Shown here in pieces: positions 6,910 through 15,506 of a DNA stretch of 64,000 nt (position 1 is its first letter; every line of letters starts with the position of its first letter). Below the pieces are notes generated by a model that was given only the letters and a program-made list of their open reading frames with translations, had not been told where the DNA came from and made no database searches. Source of the DNA: Exiguobacterium sp018617385. GTDB lineage: Bacteria; Bacillota; Bacilli; Exiguobacteriales; Exiguobacteriaceae. The DNA lies in contig NZ_JACSKA010000001.1 in assembly GCF_018617385.1 (NCBI RefSeq), positions 1 to 64,000 of the forward strand, in the 5' to 3' direction. The position numbers were made by a program, and so were the translations under genes.

Positions 6910-7830
6910 ATGGGCATGGAACAGGTCATCAAACAGTTGAACGAGGTGTATTTAGGAAAAGAGGATGTCGTGCGTCTCTGTTGTACGGCGTTACTCGCGG
7001 AAGGACATATTCTATTAGAAGATGTACCGGGTACCGGAAAAACGTTACTTGCCAAGACGATTGCGGCCAGCTTTGACGGGGCGTTCTCCCGGATTCAATT
7101 CACGGCCGACCTATTACCGTCTGACGTGATTGGCGCAGACTATTTCAACATGAAGACGCAGACGTTCGATCATCGACAAGGACCGATCTTTGCGAATATC
7201 GTCTTGATTGATGAAATTAACCGAGCGGTTCCACGAACGCAGTCCGCCTTGCTCGAGGCGATGGAAGAACGACAAGTCTCCATCGGGGGAGAGACGTATC
7301 CGATGCCGAAACCATTTTTCGTCATCGCGACGCAAAACCCAATAGAATCAGCGGGGACGTTCCCGTTACCGGATGCCCAACTCGATCGTTTCCTCATTTC
7401 GATTCCAGTCGGCTATCCTGATGTCGCGGAAGAACGGGAGCTCCTTTTACAAGTGATGCGCCAAACGAGGAAAACCGTGGATGCGGTCGCGACGTTAGAC
7501 GAGTTACGCCGTGCTCAGGAGGAAGTGAAGCAAGTATCGATTCAAGATGACGTCCTCGATTATTTACTCGGGCTCGTCCATGCTACCCGGGAACATGCAT
7601 CCGTCGAGGTCGGTGTCAGTCCACGCGGAGCCATCGCACTCATGCGAGCGTCCCAAAGTTATGCCTATCTGAACGATCGATTGTACGTCATTCCGGAAGA
7701 TGTGAAAGCCGTGGCACCTTATGTCTTGTCCCATCGTTTGACGTTGACGCTTGAAGGAGGCATCAAATCAACGAAACCGGACATCATCCGCTACATCTTG
7801 GACACCGTTTCTGTGCCGGTCGAGGGCTGA
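6910..7830 (+). CDS. MoxR-family AAA+ ATPase
   Basis: A 306-residue AAA+ ATPase. Walker A is EDVPGTGKTLL, Walker B is VLIDEINRA, and sensor 1 is FVIATQNPIES; the lid domain occupies the last 90 residues with GVSPRGAIALMRASQ. MoxR proteins act as chaperone-like ATPases with VWA/DUF58 partners, here the next gene. The ATG at 6910 is chosen over an in-frame TTG at 6880 because GGAGG lies 7 nt before it. It starts a plus-strand unit with the DUF58 gene. Confidence 0.92.
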   Translation: MGMEQVIKQLNEVYLGKEDVVRLCCTALLAEGHILLEDVPGTGKTLLAKTIAASFDGAFSRIQFTADLLPSDVIGADYFNMKTQTFDHRQGPIFANIVLIDEINRAVPRTQSALLEAMEERQVSIGGETYPMPKPFFVIATQNPIESAGTFPLPDAQLDRFLISIPVGYPDVAEERELLLQVMRQTRKTVDAVATLDELRRAQEEVKQVSIQDDVLDYLLGLVHATREHASVEVGVSPRGAIALMRASQSYAYLNDRLYVIPEDVKAVAPYVLSHRLTLTLEGGIKSTKPDIIRYILDTVSVPVEG

Positions 7831-7832
7831 AG

Positions 7833-8885
7833 ATGACGTTCTCGACACATAACGCCCTCCAGAAAGAGTGGATTTCGGTCTATGGATTCGCCGGGATAAT
7901 TCTCGTATTCGTCCCGTATATGGAAATCGTCGGGTATGCGCTTTGTTTACTTGCAGGTATCGTCTGGTTCTTTGAACGGACACGCAAGCAGTTGGAACGA
8001 GCCCTTCGGCTTCACGTACATACCCATGAATCCCTTCTTTTCGTTGGCGATGAGACGGAAGTACAACTGATTTTAGATGGAAGTGAAACCGTCGAACGAC
8101 TTGGGCTTCCGGTTCGCATTCGGATGAAATCCAATACAGCGCTTAGCTTTCCAGACCACGACCGCTTTCCGAACAGTTTAGATATAACGTTACGAACGGA
8201 TCAGGCGCGTCACTTCCTTCGTGTGCAGGCCGAATTCCGGGGTCCGGCCTATATCGAAGAGTGCGTACTCGCTGTGCAGCTCCCATTTCATCTCGGGACG
8301 TACTTTCTCGAGTATCCGATTGAGAAACGGTGGACGGTGCTGCCTTCTCTCACACTACATCCTCCGGTCGGTACGAAACGATTGGCGCTCGGTGATCGCC
8401 CTTTGAGCGCATCGCCTCTTCGGAATCCACTTCAGGTTCTAGGGTCGAAGCCATATGAAGGGGAACCGGTCAAAGAGATTGACTGGGTCGCGACGGCAAA
8501 ACTTGGACGAGTCCAATCGAAAGTCTTTCAAAAGACATCGCTCGACACGTTCACGTTCGCAGTCGATTTGAGTGGACCATCTGGCTACACGTTGCATCAC
8601 GACTTTGAGTCGATCATCAGCCAGGTCGCATATGTGACGACCCGACTTTTAAAAGAGGAGTGTAAAGTCGAGCTGTTTATCAACCGTTTCAATGGTGAAG
8701 GGAAGATGGAGCATATCTCTCTTCAAGAGGGAGAACGAGGTTCACGCCTCATCCTCTTGATGCTGGCCGACCTTCATCCTGGGAATCGCTTCATCTCGAC
8801 AGACGCGTTCGTCCGAATGGTCGAACGGAAACGCTTGAAGCAAAGCCATCTCGTCTGGTTCAATCAGCATAATCTGTACGACTAA
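7833..8885 (+). CDS. DUF58 domain protein (MoxR partner)
   Basis: A 350-residue protein with two hydrophobic helices near residues 15-50 and a DUF58 region around 190-235 (KPYEGEPVKEIDWVATAKLG), part of a VWA-like fold. It begins 2 nt after moxR, so the two are coupled. Such pairs are known to work together in metal or cofactor insertion or in envelope stress. A metal-site motif is not obvious here. The usual third partner, a transglutaminase-DUF4129 protein, is missing apart from the divergent gene at 6.1-6.8 kb. Confidence 0.88.
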   Translation: MTFSTHNALQKEWISVYGFAGIILVFVPYMEIVGYALCLLAGIVWFFERTRKQLERALRLHVHTHESLLFVGDETEVQLILDGSETVERLGLPVRIRMKSNTALSFPDHDRFPNSLDITLRTDQARHFLRVQAEFRGPAYIEECVLAVQLPFHLGTYFLEYPIEKRWTVLPSLTLHPPVGTKRLALGDRPLSASPLRNPLQVLGSKPYEGEPVKEIDWVATAKLGRVQSKVFQKTSLDTFTFAVDLSGPSGYTLHHDFESIISQVAYVTTRLLKEECKVELFINRFNGEGKMEHISLQEGERGSRLILLMLADLHPGNRFISTDAFVRMVERKRLKQSHLVWFNQHNLYD

Positions 8886-8950
8886 CAAGGAACTTTCCTT
8901 CTTCTGGCGAACTGTAATCATACAGAGATGACCGAAAGGGAGAGATCCAT

Positions 8951-9490
8951 ATGGCAAAGCGAAAGTATGCGAATCGACGAGACTGGGAACGGATTTTAAA
9001 GAACCGCTATGCACAAGTTCGTGTTCAGACGGAACAATTTTCAGGCGTCGTCGCCTTATTCCAAATCGATGAGGTTCGGGCACCTCAATATAAGATGCAT
9101 AACGGCGAAGAATTCATCGTGGCAGATGCCGGGTTTGGTTGGCTCCAATATTTCCCGGACAATGAACCGTTCGGTGTGACGGTCATGTTCAACCCTGACG
9201 GTGACATCGTGCAATGGTATATCGACCTCGTCGACCGAATCGGCGAAGAAAATGGCATTCCGTATATGGATGACTTGTTGCTCGATATTCTCGTGTTTCC
9301 GAACGGGGATATCGTCAAAAAGGATGAGGATGAGTTCGAGGCGGCGGCCGAAAGCGGTGAGCTGACGCCTGAACAAGTCGAACGTGGATGGCGTGAATTC
9401 GAAGCGACGCTCGAACGGATCGAACGTGGAGACTTCATCTACTTTGATTTGGCAAAAGGACATTATGAACAGTTAAAACAAAAGCTATGA
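8951..9490 (+). CDS. DUF402 family protein (nucleoside di/triphosphatase-like)
   Basis: A 179-residue DUF402 protein. The recognisable core is NGEEFIVADAGFGWLQYFPD, then MFNPDGDIVQWYIDLVDR, DDLLLDILVFPNGDIVKKDEDE and a helical C-terminal end. The family includes the Ntdp-type nucleoside phosphatases of Gram-positive bacteria; the Asp-rich DLVD and DEDE stretches agree with metal use. The gene has its own ribosome site and follows DUF58 after 65 nt. The exact substrate is unproven. Confidence 0.85.
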   Translation: MAKRKYANRRDWERILKNRYAQVRVQTEQFSGVVALFQIDEVRAPQYKMHNGEEFIVADAGFGWLQYFPDNEPFGVTVMFNPDGDIVQWYIDLVDRIGEENGIPYMDDLLLDILVFPNGDIVKKDEDEFEAAAESGELTPEQVERGWREFEATLERIERGDFIYFDLAKGHYEQLKQKL

Positions 9491-9539
9491 GCGAATTCAC
9501 TCTCTCTGCTACAGTAAGAGCGTAGGAGGGAGAGTTTTT

Positions 9540-10670
9540 ATGAAAAAAATTGAAATCGAGACGTGGGCACGACGTAAGCACTTCGAGTTTTTCAAAGCGT
9601 TTGATGCGCCACATTTCAACGTGACGGCAAACGTAGATGTGACAAATCTCTATACATATGCCAAGGCGAGCGATCAATCGTTCTTCAAACTCTTTTTATA
9701 CGGTGCGGTGAGAGCGGCGAACGCGATTCCGGAATTGCGCTATCGGATTCGTGGTGAAGAGGTCGTCGAACACGAGGTGGTCCACCCCTCGTTCACGGTC
9801 ATGTTAGACGAGGATGTCTTCAACTTTTGTGCGGCCACGTTCAATGAGGATTTACCGACATTCTTACAGGAAGTGACGACGCGGATGGAGCAAGCTGGCG
9901 ATGAAGTCGTGGTCGGGGATGACGAGCCCGACGACTTACTGTATATCACGAGTGTCCCGTGGGTCACGTTCACGAGTATCATGCACCCGACGCATCAGCA
10001 ACAACATGACAGCGTGCCGCGCATCGCTTGGGGCAAGTTTGAGCGTCAAGGCGAGCGTCTGGTCATGCCGTTATCCGTCCAAGCCCATCATGCACTCGTC
10101 GATGGAGTGCATATCGGCAAGTATTACGAGACATTACAAGCTTGGTTAGACGAAGATTTCGCACAGGAGGGAACCGACGTGATAGAGGAAAGTGAGTTTG
10201 ACCGAGCCGTCCGTCTCCGTGAAGAGGGACAACTCGAGCAGGCGAAGCAACTGTTCCTGTCGCTCTTGCGGAAAGATGAAAAGAATCCGAGGCTACATGC
10301 GTACTGTGCGTGGTGCTATGACTCGCTCGGTGAAGAACGTCAAGCGGTCCCGCATTATGAACGGGCCATCCGACTCGGGTTGACGGGGGAAGAGTTGGCG
10401 GAATCATATCTCGGACTCGGTAGCACATATCGGGCACTCGGACGATACATGGAAGCGGAACAATTATTTGAAGAGGCAATCGAGCAATTCCCGAATCACG
10501 GGGCGCTCAAGGTATTTCAAGCGATGACCCATTACAACGTCGGTCGCCATGAAGAAGCGACGGGAACATTACTTGAGCTGCTCGCTAGTCCGAAAGCGGA
10601 CGAGAGCATCGCGCGGTACCGGCGTGCCATCGCATTTTATGCAAGAAACTTAAATGAGACATATGACTAA
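9540..10670 (+). CDS. CAT-like acetyltransferase fused to TPR domain, with internal start for the TPR part
   Basis: A 376-residue protein. Residues 1-210 resemble chloramphenicol acetyltransferase, a trimeric acyl-CoA enzyme; the catalytic motif HHALVDG near residue 182 is intact. Residues 214-376 are tetratricopeptide repeats (for example RAVRLREEGQLEQAKQLFLS and YLGLGSTYRALGRYMEAEQL). At the junction an AGGAGG is placed 8 nt before an in-frame GTG (10179), so the TPR part can also be made alone. Chloramphenicol resistance is not implied; many CAT-like proteins have other acceptors. Confidence 0.88.
   Translation: MKKIEIETWARRKHFEFFKAFDAPHFNVTANVDVTNLYTYAKASDQSFFKLFLYGAVRAANAIPELRYRIRGEEVVEHEVVHPSFTVMLDEDVFNFCAATFNEDLPTFLQEVTTRMEQAGDEVVVGDDEPDDLLYITSVPWVTFTSIMHPTHQQQHDSVPRIAWGKFERQGERLVMPLSVQAHHALVDGVHIGKYYETLQAWLDEDFAQEGTDVIEESEFDRAVRLREEGQLEQAKQLFLSLLRKDEKNPRLHAYCAWCYDSLGEERQAVPHYERAIRLGLTGEELAESYLGLGSTYRALGRYMEAEQLFEEAIEQFPNHGALKVFQAMTHYNVGRHEEATGTLLELLASPKADESIARYRRAIAFYARNLNETYD
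10165..10181 (+). promoter_or_regulatory. Internal ribosome site and GTG start for the TPR product
   Basis: AGGAGG at 10165-10170, an 8-nt spacer, then GTG at 10179 in the frame of the fusion gene (codon 214). The spacing is ideal, and the site falls exactly at the domain boundary. Confidence 0.6.
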
Positions 10671-10681
10671 AGGAGAAAGAC

Positions 10682-11113
10682 ATGATTTCACTACGTCCGA
10701 TCGATGCACAAAATTGGTATACATGCTGTCAATTGGCATTAAGTGACCAACAACAGTCGTATATGGAGCCGAATGCAATTTCGTTACTTCAAGCGATGTA
10801 CGAACCGACGCTACGCCCGCGCGCAATTTATGAGGACGAGACGATGGTCGGTTTCCTCATGTACAATACAGAGCTTGAAGAGTTGGATGCATGGTGGATT
10901 TACCGAATCATGATCGACCATGCTCATCAAGGCAAAGGGATTGGTCGACAGGCGACAGAGCTGATGCTTGAAGAAATCGGCGAGGGGAAACCGATTGTCG
11001 TCGGCTATCACCCCGAGAACGAGGCAGCGCATCACTTATATGAAAGCCTAGGATTCGTTGATGAGGGCCATCGATTCGGTCGTGAAATGGCTGTAATTCG
11101 GCGAGGGGAATGA
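10682..11113 (+). CDS. GNAT acetyltransferase, spermidine/spermine-like
   Basis: A 143-residue GNAT protein beginning ISLRPIDAQNWYTCCQLALS and carrying HQGKGIGRQATELM (acetyl-CoA loop) and NEAAHHLYESLGFVDEG. The order and length match BltD/PaiA-type polyamine acetyltransferases. It starts 11 nt after the CAT-TPR gene with its own AAGGAG site, so it is probably co-transcribed, and it ends at a terminator. The acceptor is inferred from resemblance only. Confidence 0.85.
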   Translation: MISLRPIDAQNWYTCCQLALSDQQQSYMEPNAISLLQAMYEPTLRPRAIYEDETMVGFLMYNTELEELDAWWIYRIMIDHAHQGKGIGRQATELMLEEIGEGKPIVVGYHPENEAAHHLYESLGFVDEGHRFGREMAVIRRGE

Positions 11114-11140
11114 GACGGGAACAACCCGCCTCATTTTTTT
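11110..11140 (+). terminator. Rho-independent terminator after the GNAT gene
   Basis: ATGAGACGGG pairs with CCCGCCTCAT (one mismatch) and is followed by seven T. Confidence 0.8.
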
Positions 11141-11152
11141 GAATCAAATCGA

Positions 11153-11199
11153 TTGACGGGAAAATTGTCGCATGATATATTTATCTCGAATTAAAGATA
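11153..11199 (+). promoter_or_regulatory. Sigma-A promoter with MhqR-type operator
   Basis: TTGACG (11153-11158), a 17-nt spacer and TATATT (11176-11181) form a near-consensus promoter. The operator-like dyad TATCTCGAATTAAAGATA lies directly after the -10 at 11182-11199. It shares its TATCT/AGATA arms with the site at 11681-11698 and resembles the MhqR box of Bacillus. Confidence 0.75.
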
Positions 11200-11244
11200 T
11201 TTGAATTTAAGTTAATGGCTCTCTTGGACAAAGGAGGGAGACAG

Positions 11245-11688
11245 ATGGAACCATCTGATGCATTAAAAACAATTACTGTGCTGTTACGTGCCTCTCAGTC
11301 GTTACAAGACCTGGTGAAGCAGGAAGTGGCGTCTTACGGATTGAACGCGACCGAGTTCGCCGTACTCGAGTTTTTATATCATAAAGGGGATCAACCGATT
11401 CAAGTCATCGGGAAGAAAATTCTCCTCTCGAGCGGAAGCATGACGTACGTCGTGGACCGGTTAGAAGAAAAAGGATATCTCATTCGTAAGGCTTGTCCGA
11501 GCGATCGTCGCATCACATACGCTGCGCTGACAGATGCCGGAGAGCGCTTGATGCAAGATATTTTCCCTAAGCATACGGAGCATATGAACGCTATGTTTGA
11601 AGGGATGCAATTAAACGAAACGATTGAACAGTTGAAACAAATAGGAAAGCGGGCAGAAGCCGCAAAAAATTTTAATCATGTATCTTGA
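11245..11688 (+). CDS. mhqR: MarR-family repressor, MhqR-like
   Basis: A 147-residue winged-helix MarR protein. The core reads LNATEFAVLEFLYHKGDQPIQVIGKK, with the wing at CPSDRRITYAALTDAGERLM. Cys near residue 83 sits just before the wing. MhqR proteins repress dioxygenase and quinone-reductase genes and release on quinone-like electrophiles. The ATG at 11245 is preferred over an upstream in-frame start because AGGAGGG precedes it. The next two genes are its likely targets. The stop codon lies inside the second dyad. Confidence 0.82.
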   Translation: MEPSDALKTITVLLRASQSLQDLVKQEVASYGLNATEFAVLEFLYHKGDQPIQVIGKKILLSSGSMTYVVDRLEEKGYLIRKACPSDRRITYAALTDAGERLMQDIFPKHTEHMNAMFEGMQLNETIEQLKQIGKRAEAAKNFNHVS

Positions 11689-11698
11689 AATCAAGATA
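11681..11698. promoter_or_regulatory. Perfect MhqR-type dyad overlapping the repressor stop codon
   Basis: TATCTTGA-AA-TCAAGATA, perfect 8-bp arms around a 2-bp centre. It covers the TGA of the repressor and lies 15 bp before the dioxygenase ATG, so it may control a second, internal transcription unit. Confidence 0.72.
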
Positions 11699-11712
11699 TA
11701 AAAGGAGAGAGA

Positions 11713-12708
11713 ATGATGAATCATGTTAAAGGAATTCACCACGTCACAGCAATCACGAGTAGTGCTGAAAAAAACTACGATTTCTTCACTCACGTGTTAG
11801 GCATGCGTTTGGTGAAAAAAACGGTCAACCAGGACGACATTCAAACGTATCACTTATTCTTTGCGGACGATAAAGGAAACGCGGGGACAGACATGACCTT
11901 CTTCGACTTTCCAGGTATCCCAAAAGGCAAGCACGGAACAAATGAAATCGCGAAGACGTCGTTCCGCGTACCGACAGATGAAGCGTTGACGTATTGGGTC
12001 CGCCGCTTCGACCGTCTCGGTGTCGAACATGAAGGGATTCAAGAACAGTTCGGGAAGAAGACGCTCTCGTTCATCGACTTCGACGAGCAGGCGTATCAAC
12101 TCATCTCGGATGAGTTCAACGAAGGGATTGCATCAGGAGAGCCGTGGAAGAACGGTCCAATCCCGCTTGAGTACGCGATCACAGGACTCGGGCCAATTTT
12201 TATTCGCATCGCCGACATCACGTATTTCAAACAAGTGATGGAGCAAGTGATGCTATTTAAAGAGATCGGGCGAGAAGATGATGTGTATCTCTTTGAAGGA
12301 GGTGAAGGTGGAAACGGAGCGCAAGTGATCGTCATTCACGACGAGACATCTCCACAAGCGCGTCAAGGGTTCGGTACCGTGCATCACGTCGCATTTCGTG
12401 TCGAAGACCGTAGTGTCCTCGATGAATGGACAGCACGTCTCCAACAGTTCGGTTTGCCGACTTCTGGCTACGTCGACCGCTTCTTCTTTGAATCATCCTA
12501 TGCACGTGTCGCGCCGCAAATCTTGTTCGAATGGGCGACAGATGGACCTGGATTCATGGGAGACGAGCCGTACGAGACGGTCGGTGAGAAGTTGTCACTC
12601 CCGCCGTTCCTCGAAGCGAAACGTTCGCAAATCGAGGCGATGGTACGACCAATCGATACGGTCAGAAGCACGAAAACATTTGAGAAAGAATATGAGGGCA
12701 TGAAATGA
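11713..12708 (+). CDS. mhqO: Ring-cleaving dioxygenase, MhqO-like (two VOC modules)
   Basis: A 331-residue protein with two vicinal-oxygen-chelate modules: residues 4-150 start VKGIHHVTAITSS and residues about 160-310 hold GTVHHVAFRVEDR. This is the layout of the MhqO/MhqA hydroquinone-type dioxygenases. Metal-ligand candidates are the His of each HHVA/HHVT and the Glu of QILFEWATDGPGF. It sits between an MhqR-like repressor and an FMN reductase, a common quinone-detoxification set. Two ATG codons in tandem follow an AAAGGAG site. Confidence 0.87.
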   Translation: MMNHVKGIHHVTAITSSAEKNYDFFTHVLGMRLVKKTVNQDDIQTYHLFFADDKGNAGTDMTFFDFPGIPKGKHGTNEIAKTSFRVPTDEALTYWVRRFDRLGVEHEGIQEQFGKKTLSFIDFDEQAYQLISDEFNEGIASGEPWKNGPIPLEYAITGLGPIFIRIADITYFKQVMEQVMLFKEIGREDDVYLFEGGEGGNGAQVIVIHDETSPQARQGFGTVHHVAFRVEDRSVLDEWTARLQQFGLPTSGYVDRFFFESSYARVAPQILFEWATDGPGFMGDEPYETVGEKLSLPPFLEAKRSQIEAMVRPIDTVRSTKTFEKEYEGMK

Positions 12709-12770
12709 GTTTCTTGAATCGCTTGTTTGGAAAATCAGATGCATCACAACATAACCAAGGAGGAACTACT

Positions 12771-13334
12771 ATGTTAAACATCGGAATCGTACTCGGATCA
12801 ACTCGTGAAGGTCGCGTCAGTCCACAGGTCGGGGAATGGGTGAAAGAACTCGCCAACAAACGTGGCGATGCCAACTATGAAGTCATCGACATCGCAGACT
12901 ACAATTTGCCACTTCTCGGTGAAGCAGGTCAAGACGCATCTGGCGCAGCGGCCTGGTCGGAAAAAATTGCGCAAATGGACGGATTCATCTTCATCGTCCA
13001 AGAATACAACCATTCCATCTCAGCATCTCTTAAAAACGCACTCGACTACTTACGCGTCGAATGGAACAACAAAGCAGCTGGAATCGTGTCATACGGTTCT
13101 GTCGGTGGAGCACGGGCAACAGAACATTTACGGGGCATCTTGAGCGAATTGTCAATCGCTCACGTACGTGTCCATCCTGCACTCTCACTCTTCACGGACT
13201 TCGAGAACGGCACGCATTTCGCTCCGAAAGACGTGCAAGCACAATCGGTCAACGATATGCTCAATCAACTCCTTCCATGGACGGAAGCGATGCAATCGGT
13301 CCGTACGAAAGCCGGAGAAGTTGCAAACAATTAA
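12771..13334 (+). CDS. NAD(P)H-dependent FMN reductase (flavodoxin-like fold)
   Basis: A 187-residue NADPH-dependent FMN reductase: LNIGIVLGSTREGRVSPQVGEW is the phosphate-binding start, and VQEYNHSISASLKNALDYL with GSVGGARATEHLR form the FMN site. It likely reduces quinones or azo compounds as part of the MhqR regulon. The ATG at 12771 has AAGGAGGA 7-8 nt upstream. A longer in-frame reading from 12705 overlaps the dioxygenase stop (ATGA) and adds 22 residues including FLNRLFGKS; both starts are possible. Confidence 0.87.
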   Translation: MLNIGIVLGSTREGRVSPQVGEWVKELANKRGDANYEVIDIADYNLPLLGEAGQDASGAAAWSEKIAQMDGFIFIVQEYNHSISASLKNALDYLRVEWNNKAAGIVSYGSVGGARATEHLRGILSELSIAHVRVHPALSLFTDFENGTHFAPKDVQAQSVNDMLNQLLPWTEAMQSVRTKAGEVANN

Positions 13335-13346
13335 CAAATCGCGAAG

Positions 13347-13371
13347 CCAGCCTAAATTTAGGCTGGTTTTT
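13347..13371 (+). terminator. Terminator of the mhq operon
   Basis: CCAGCCTAAATTTAGGCTGG is a perfect 20-bp palindrome followed by five T. Confidence 0.88.
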
Positions 13372-13424
13372 GTGCGTTTTCAGAACAGGTCGTGTAAAGT
13401 TGGAAGGGATTAGGGGGAGTGCAG

Positions 13425-13904
13425 ATGTGGAATCGTAAAATTGTCACAGCATCCATCGCCTCGCCCGTCTATGCGATTCTATTAGCGTGTGGGGTCACTA
13501 TGACGGGTGTACAAGCAAATGGGGGAACGAGTGGTGTGCTGAGTGGCTTCCTTCTGATGACGGTTGCCTATGTAACGGTCAGTTTTCCGATCATGTTGAC
13601 CTATGGTGTCGTGACCTCATGGTGCAGTGATTGGTTGGCGAATCGGTTCAGTTCGAAACGATTCAGGAGGTTCACTTCGTTTGCTTTACATATACTATTC
13701 GGGCTCGTCTTGTCATGGCTCAGTCTGCTCGCAGCGGTCTTGTTTTACTTGGTAGATCGTCTACTACAGCATCGGGGAGACATAACAAAACCACAAACAG
13801 TGAAAAGTCTGCTCATCCCAATCGGATATTTACTTATTGTAACGGGAAGTGTGTATATCATCGATGTCATCCAAGAATTTTTCGTTCGATTCAACTTCTT
13901 TTAG
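13425..13904 (+). CDS. Membrane protein of unknown function
   Basis: A 159-residue protein with four hydrophobic helices (about 8-28, 40-66, 87-112 and 132-152 of the product). No family was recognised. The ATG at 13425 follows GGGGGAG by 6 nt; a GTG two codons earlier overlaps that site. It stands between the mhq operon terminator and a saccharopine-dehydrogenase-like gene. Confidence 0.72.
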   Translation: MWNRKIVTASIASPVYAILLACGVTMTGVQANGGTSGVLSGFLLMTVAYVTVSFPIMLTYGVVTSWCSDWLANRFSSKRFRRFTSFALHILFGLVLSWLSLLAAVLFYLVDRLLQHRGDITKPQTVKSLLIPIGYLLIVTGSVYIIDVIQEFFVRFNFF

Positions 13905-13944
13905 GGAAACGAACAAGGACACATTGACATAAGGAGGAGTAAAA

Positions 13945-15012
13945 ATGAGATGGATGATTTATGGGGCGAATGGCTATACGGGTGAGCTGGTTGCCCGACA
14001 AGCCGTTCGTGACGGAATGCGTCCGGTTCTTGCCGGACGAAACGCAAGAGCGATTCATCGCCTAGGAGATGAACTGGGTTGCGAGACATCGATTTTTGCA
14101 TTGAGTCGTGAAGCCGCAATCGAGGCGCTTCACGATGTGGATTTAGTCCTTCATTGTGCAGGTCCTTTCACGGATACGAGCCAAATGATGATCGAGGCAT
14201 GTCTAGAGACAGGTACGCATTACTTAGATATTACCGGGGAAATCGACGTGTTCGAATATGTCCATTCTAAACAGCGAGCGACTCAAGCCAAAGAACGTGG
14301 TGTGATTTTATGCTCGGGTGTCGGATTTGATGTCATTCCGACCGACTGTGTCGCGCGGAAATTAAAAGAGTTGATGCCGGATGCGACAGCACTCGCCCTC
14401 GGTTTTTCGGCAGCAGGCGGTATTTCTCCTGGAACCATGAAGACGGCCGTTCGTGGACTAGGGTCGAGTAGTGTGGAACGTGTGAACGGAAAGTTATCAC
14501 CATTTCCGATTGGGACGAAGCGGAGAACGATTGATTTTGGTCGCGGAAGCCGTACCGCGATTGCGATTCCGTGGGGAGATGTTTCGACCGCCTACTACAC
14601 GACGGACATTCCGAATATTACGACATGGGTACCAGTGCCGACAGCGGCCGCCTATGCTGCTCGCGCTTTGTCATGGTTCAGCCCGATTCTCGGAAAAGAG
14701 GCCGTGCAGGAACGATTGCTGCGTTATGTCGACGAAAACGTATCGGGACCAGACGAGGCTGTACGTGAAAAATCATCGACGTACGTATGGGGCGAAGCAA
14801 CGAATGAGGAAGGACGAAAAGTAGTCGTCCGTATTCAAACGGCAAGTACGTATGCCTTCACCGTGTACGGGGCGCTCGCCGTCGTCAAGCGATTGCTCGG
14901 TTCGGGTGGGATGCTTGCCGGAAGCTTCACACCAGCCATGCTATTCGGATCTCACTTTATCGAAGAGATTCAAGGTTCCTCTTCGTTCGTGATTGATGAG
15001 ATTCGTCCATGA
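13945..15012 (+). CDS. Saccharopine dehydrogenase-like / trans-acting enoyl reductase family protein
   Basis: A 355-residue Rossmann protein with the nucleotide-binding start MIYGANGYTGELVARQAV, followed by LAGRNARAI. HCAGPFTDTSQMMIEACLETGTHYLDITGE is a hallmark of the saccharopine-dehydrogenase-like family, which includes actinobacterial trans-acting enoyl reductases. The substrate here is unknown. It overlaps the following NUDIX gene by 4 nt (ATGA), so translation is coupled. AAGGAGGAG precedes the ATG. Confidence 0.85.
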   Translation: MRWMIYGANGYTGELVARQAVRDGMRPVLAGRNARAIHRLGDELGCETSIFALSREAAIEALHDVDLVLHCAGPFTDTSQMMIEACLETGTHYLDITGEIDVFEYVHSKQRATQAKERGVILCSGVGFDVIPTDCVARKLKELMPDATALALGFSAAGGISPGTMKTAVRGLGSSSVERVNGKLSPFPIGTKRRTIDFGRGSRTAIAIPWGDVSTAYYTTDIPNITTWVPVPTAAAYAARALSWFSPILGKEAVQERLLRYVDENVSGPDEAVREKSSTYVWGEATNEEGRKVVVRIQTASTYAFTVYGALAVVKRLLGSGGMLAGSFTPAMLFGSHFIEEIQGSSSFVIDEIRP

Positions 15013-15506
15013 ATCACGAAGTATGGGATTTACTCGACGAAAACCGGCAACCGCTCGGTCGAACGCACTTTCGTGGGGATGAATTAGAGCCGCATACGTT
15101 TCACACGGTCATCGAAGTGTTCACGTTCGATCCGGATGGGAGATTATTGCTGTCGAAGCGTCATCCGGATAAGACATATCCGCTTCTGTGGGAAGGGACG
15201 GGCGGCTCGATTTTGGCTGGGGAAACGAGTCGACAAGGCGCGGTCCGTGAGCTAAAAGAAGAGTTGGGACTATATGTATTGCCTGAGCAACTCCGGTTCG
15301 TGACAACGATTAAGCGGGGCACATATTTCTTGGATATGTATTGTCTCGTGTGCGAGAAACCAATCGACTTCGAACGACTGTCACTGCAAGCAGATGAAGT
15401 CGTCGATGTGACGTTACAAGAATGGGAAACGGTCCTTGAGTGTGTAGAACTTGTTCCTTCTGTCCGGGAACGGCTGATTCAATACGGTCATCTCATCCGA
15501 CCGTGA
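15009..15506 (+). CDS. NUDIX hydrolase
   Basis: A 165-residue NUDIX protein of the IPP-isomerase-like branch. The Nudix box GSILAGETSRQGAVRELKEELGL fits GX5EX7REUXEEXGU. The opening EVWDLLDENRQPLGRTHFRGDELEP is the usual start of the YfcD-type NUDIX group. It follows the saccharopine-dehydrogenase-like gene with an ATGA overlap. The substrate is unknown. Confidence 0.88.
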   Translation: MNHEVWDLLDENRQPLGRTHFRGDELEPHTFHTVIEVFTFDPDGRLLLSKRHPDKTYPLLWEGTGGSILAGETSRQGAVRELKEELGLYVLPEQLRFVTTIKRGTYFLDMYCLVCEKPIDFERLSLQADEVVDVTLQEWETVLECVELVPSVRERLIQYGHLIRP

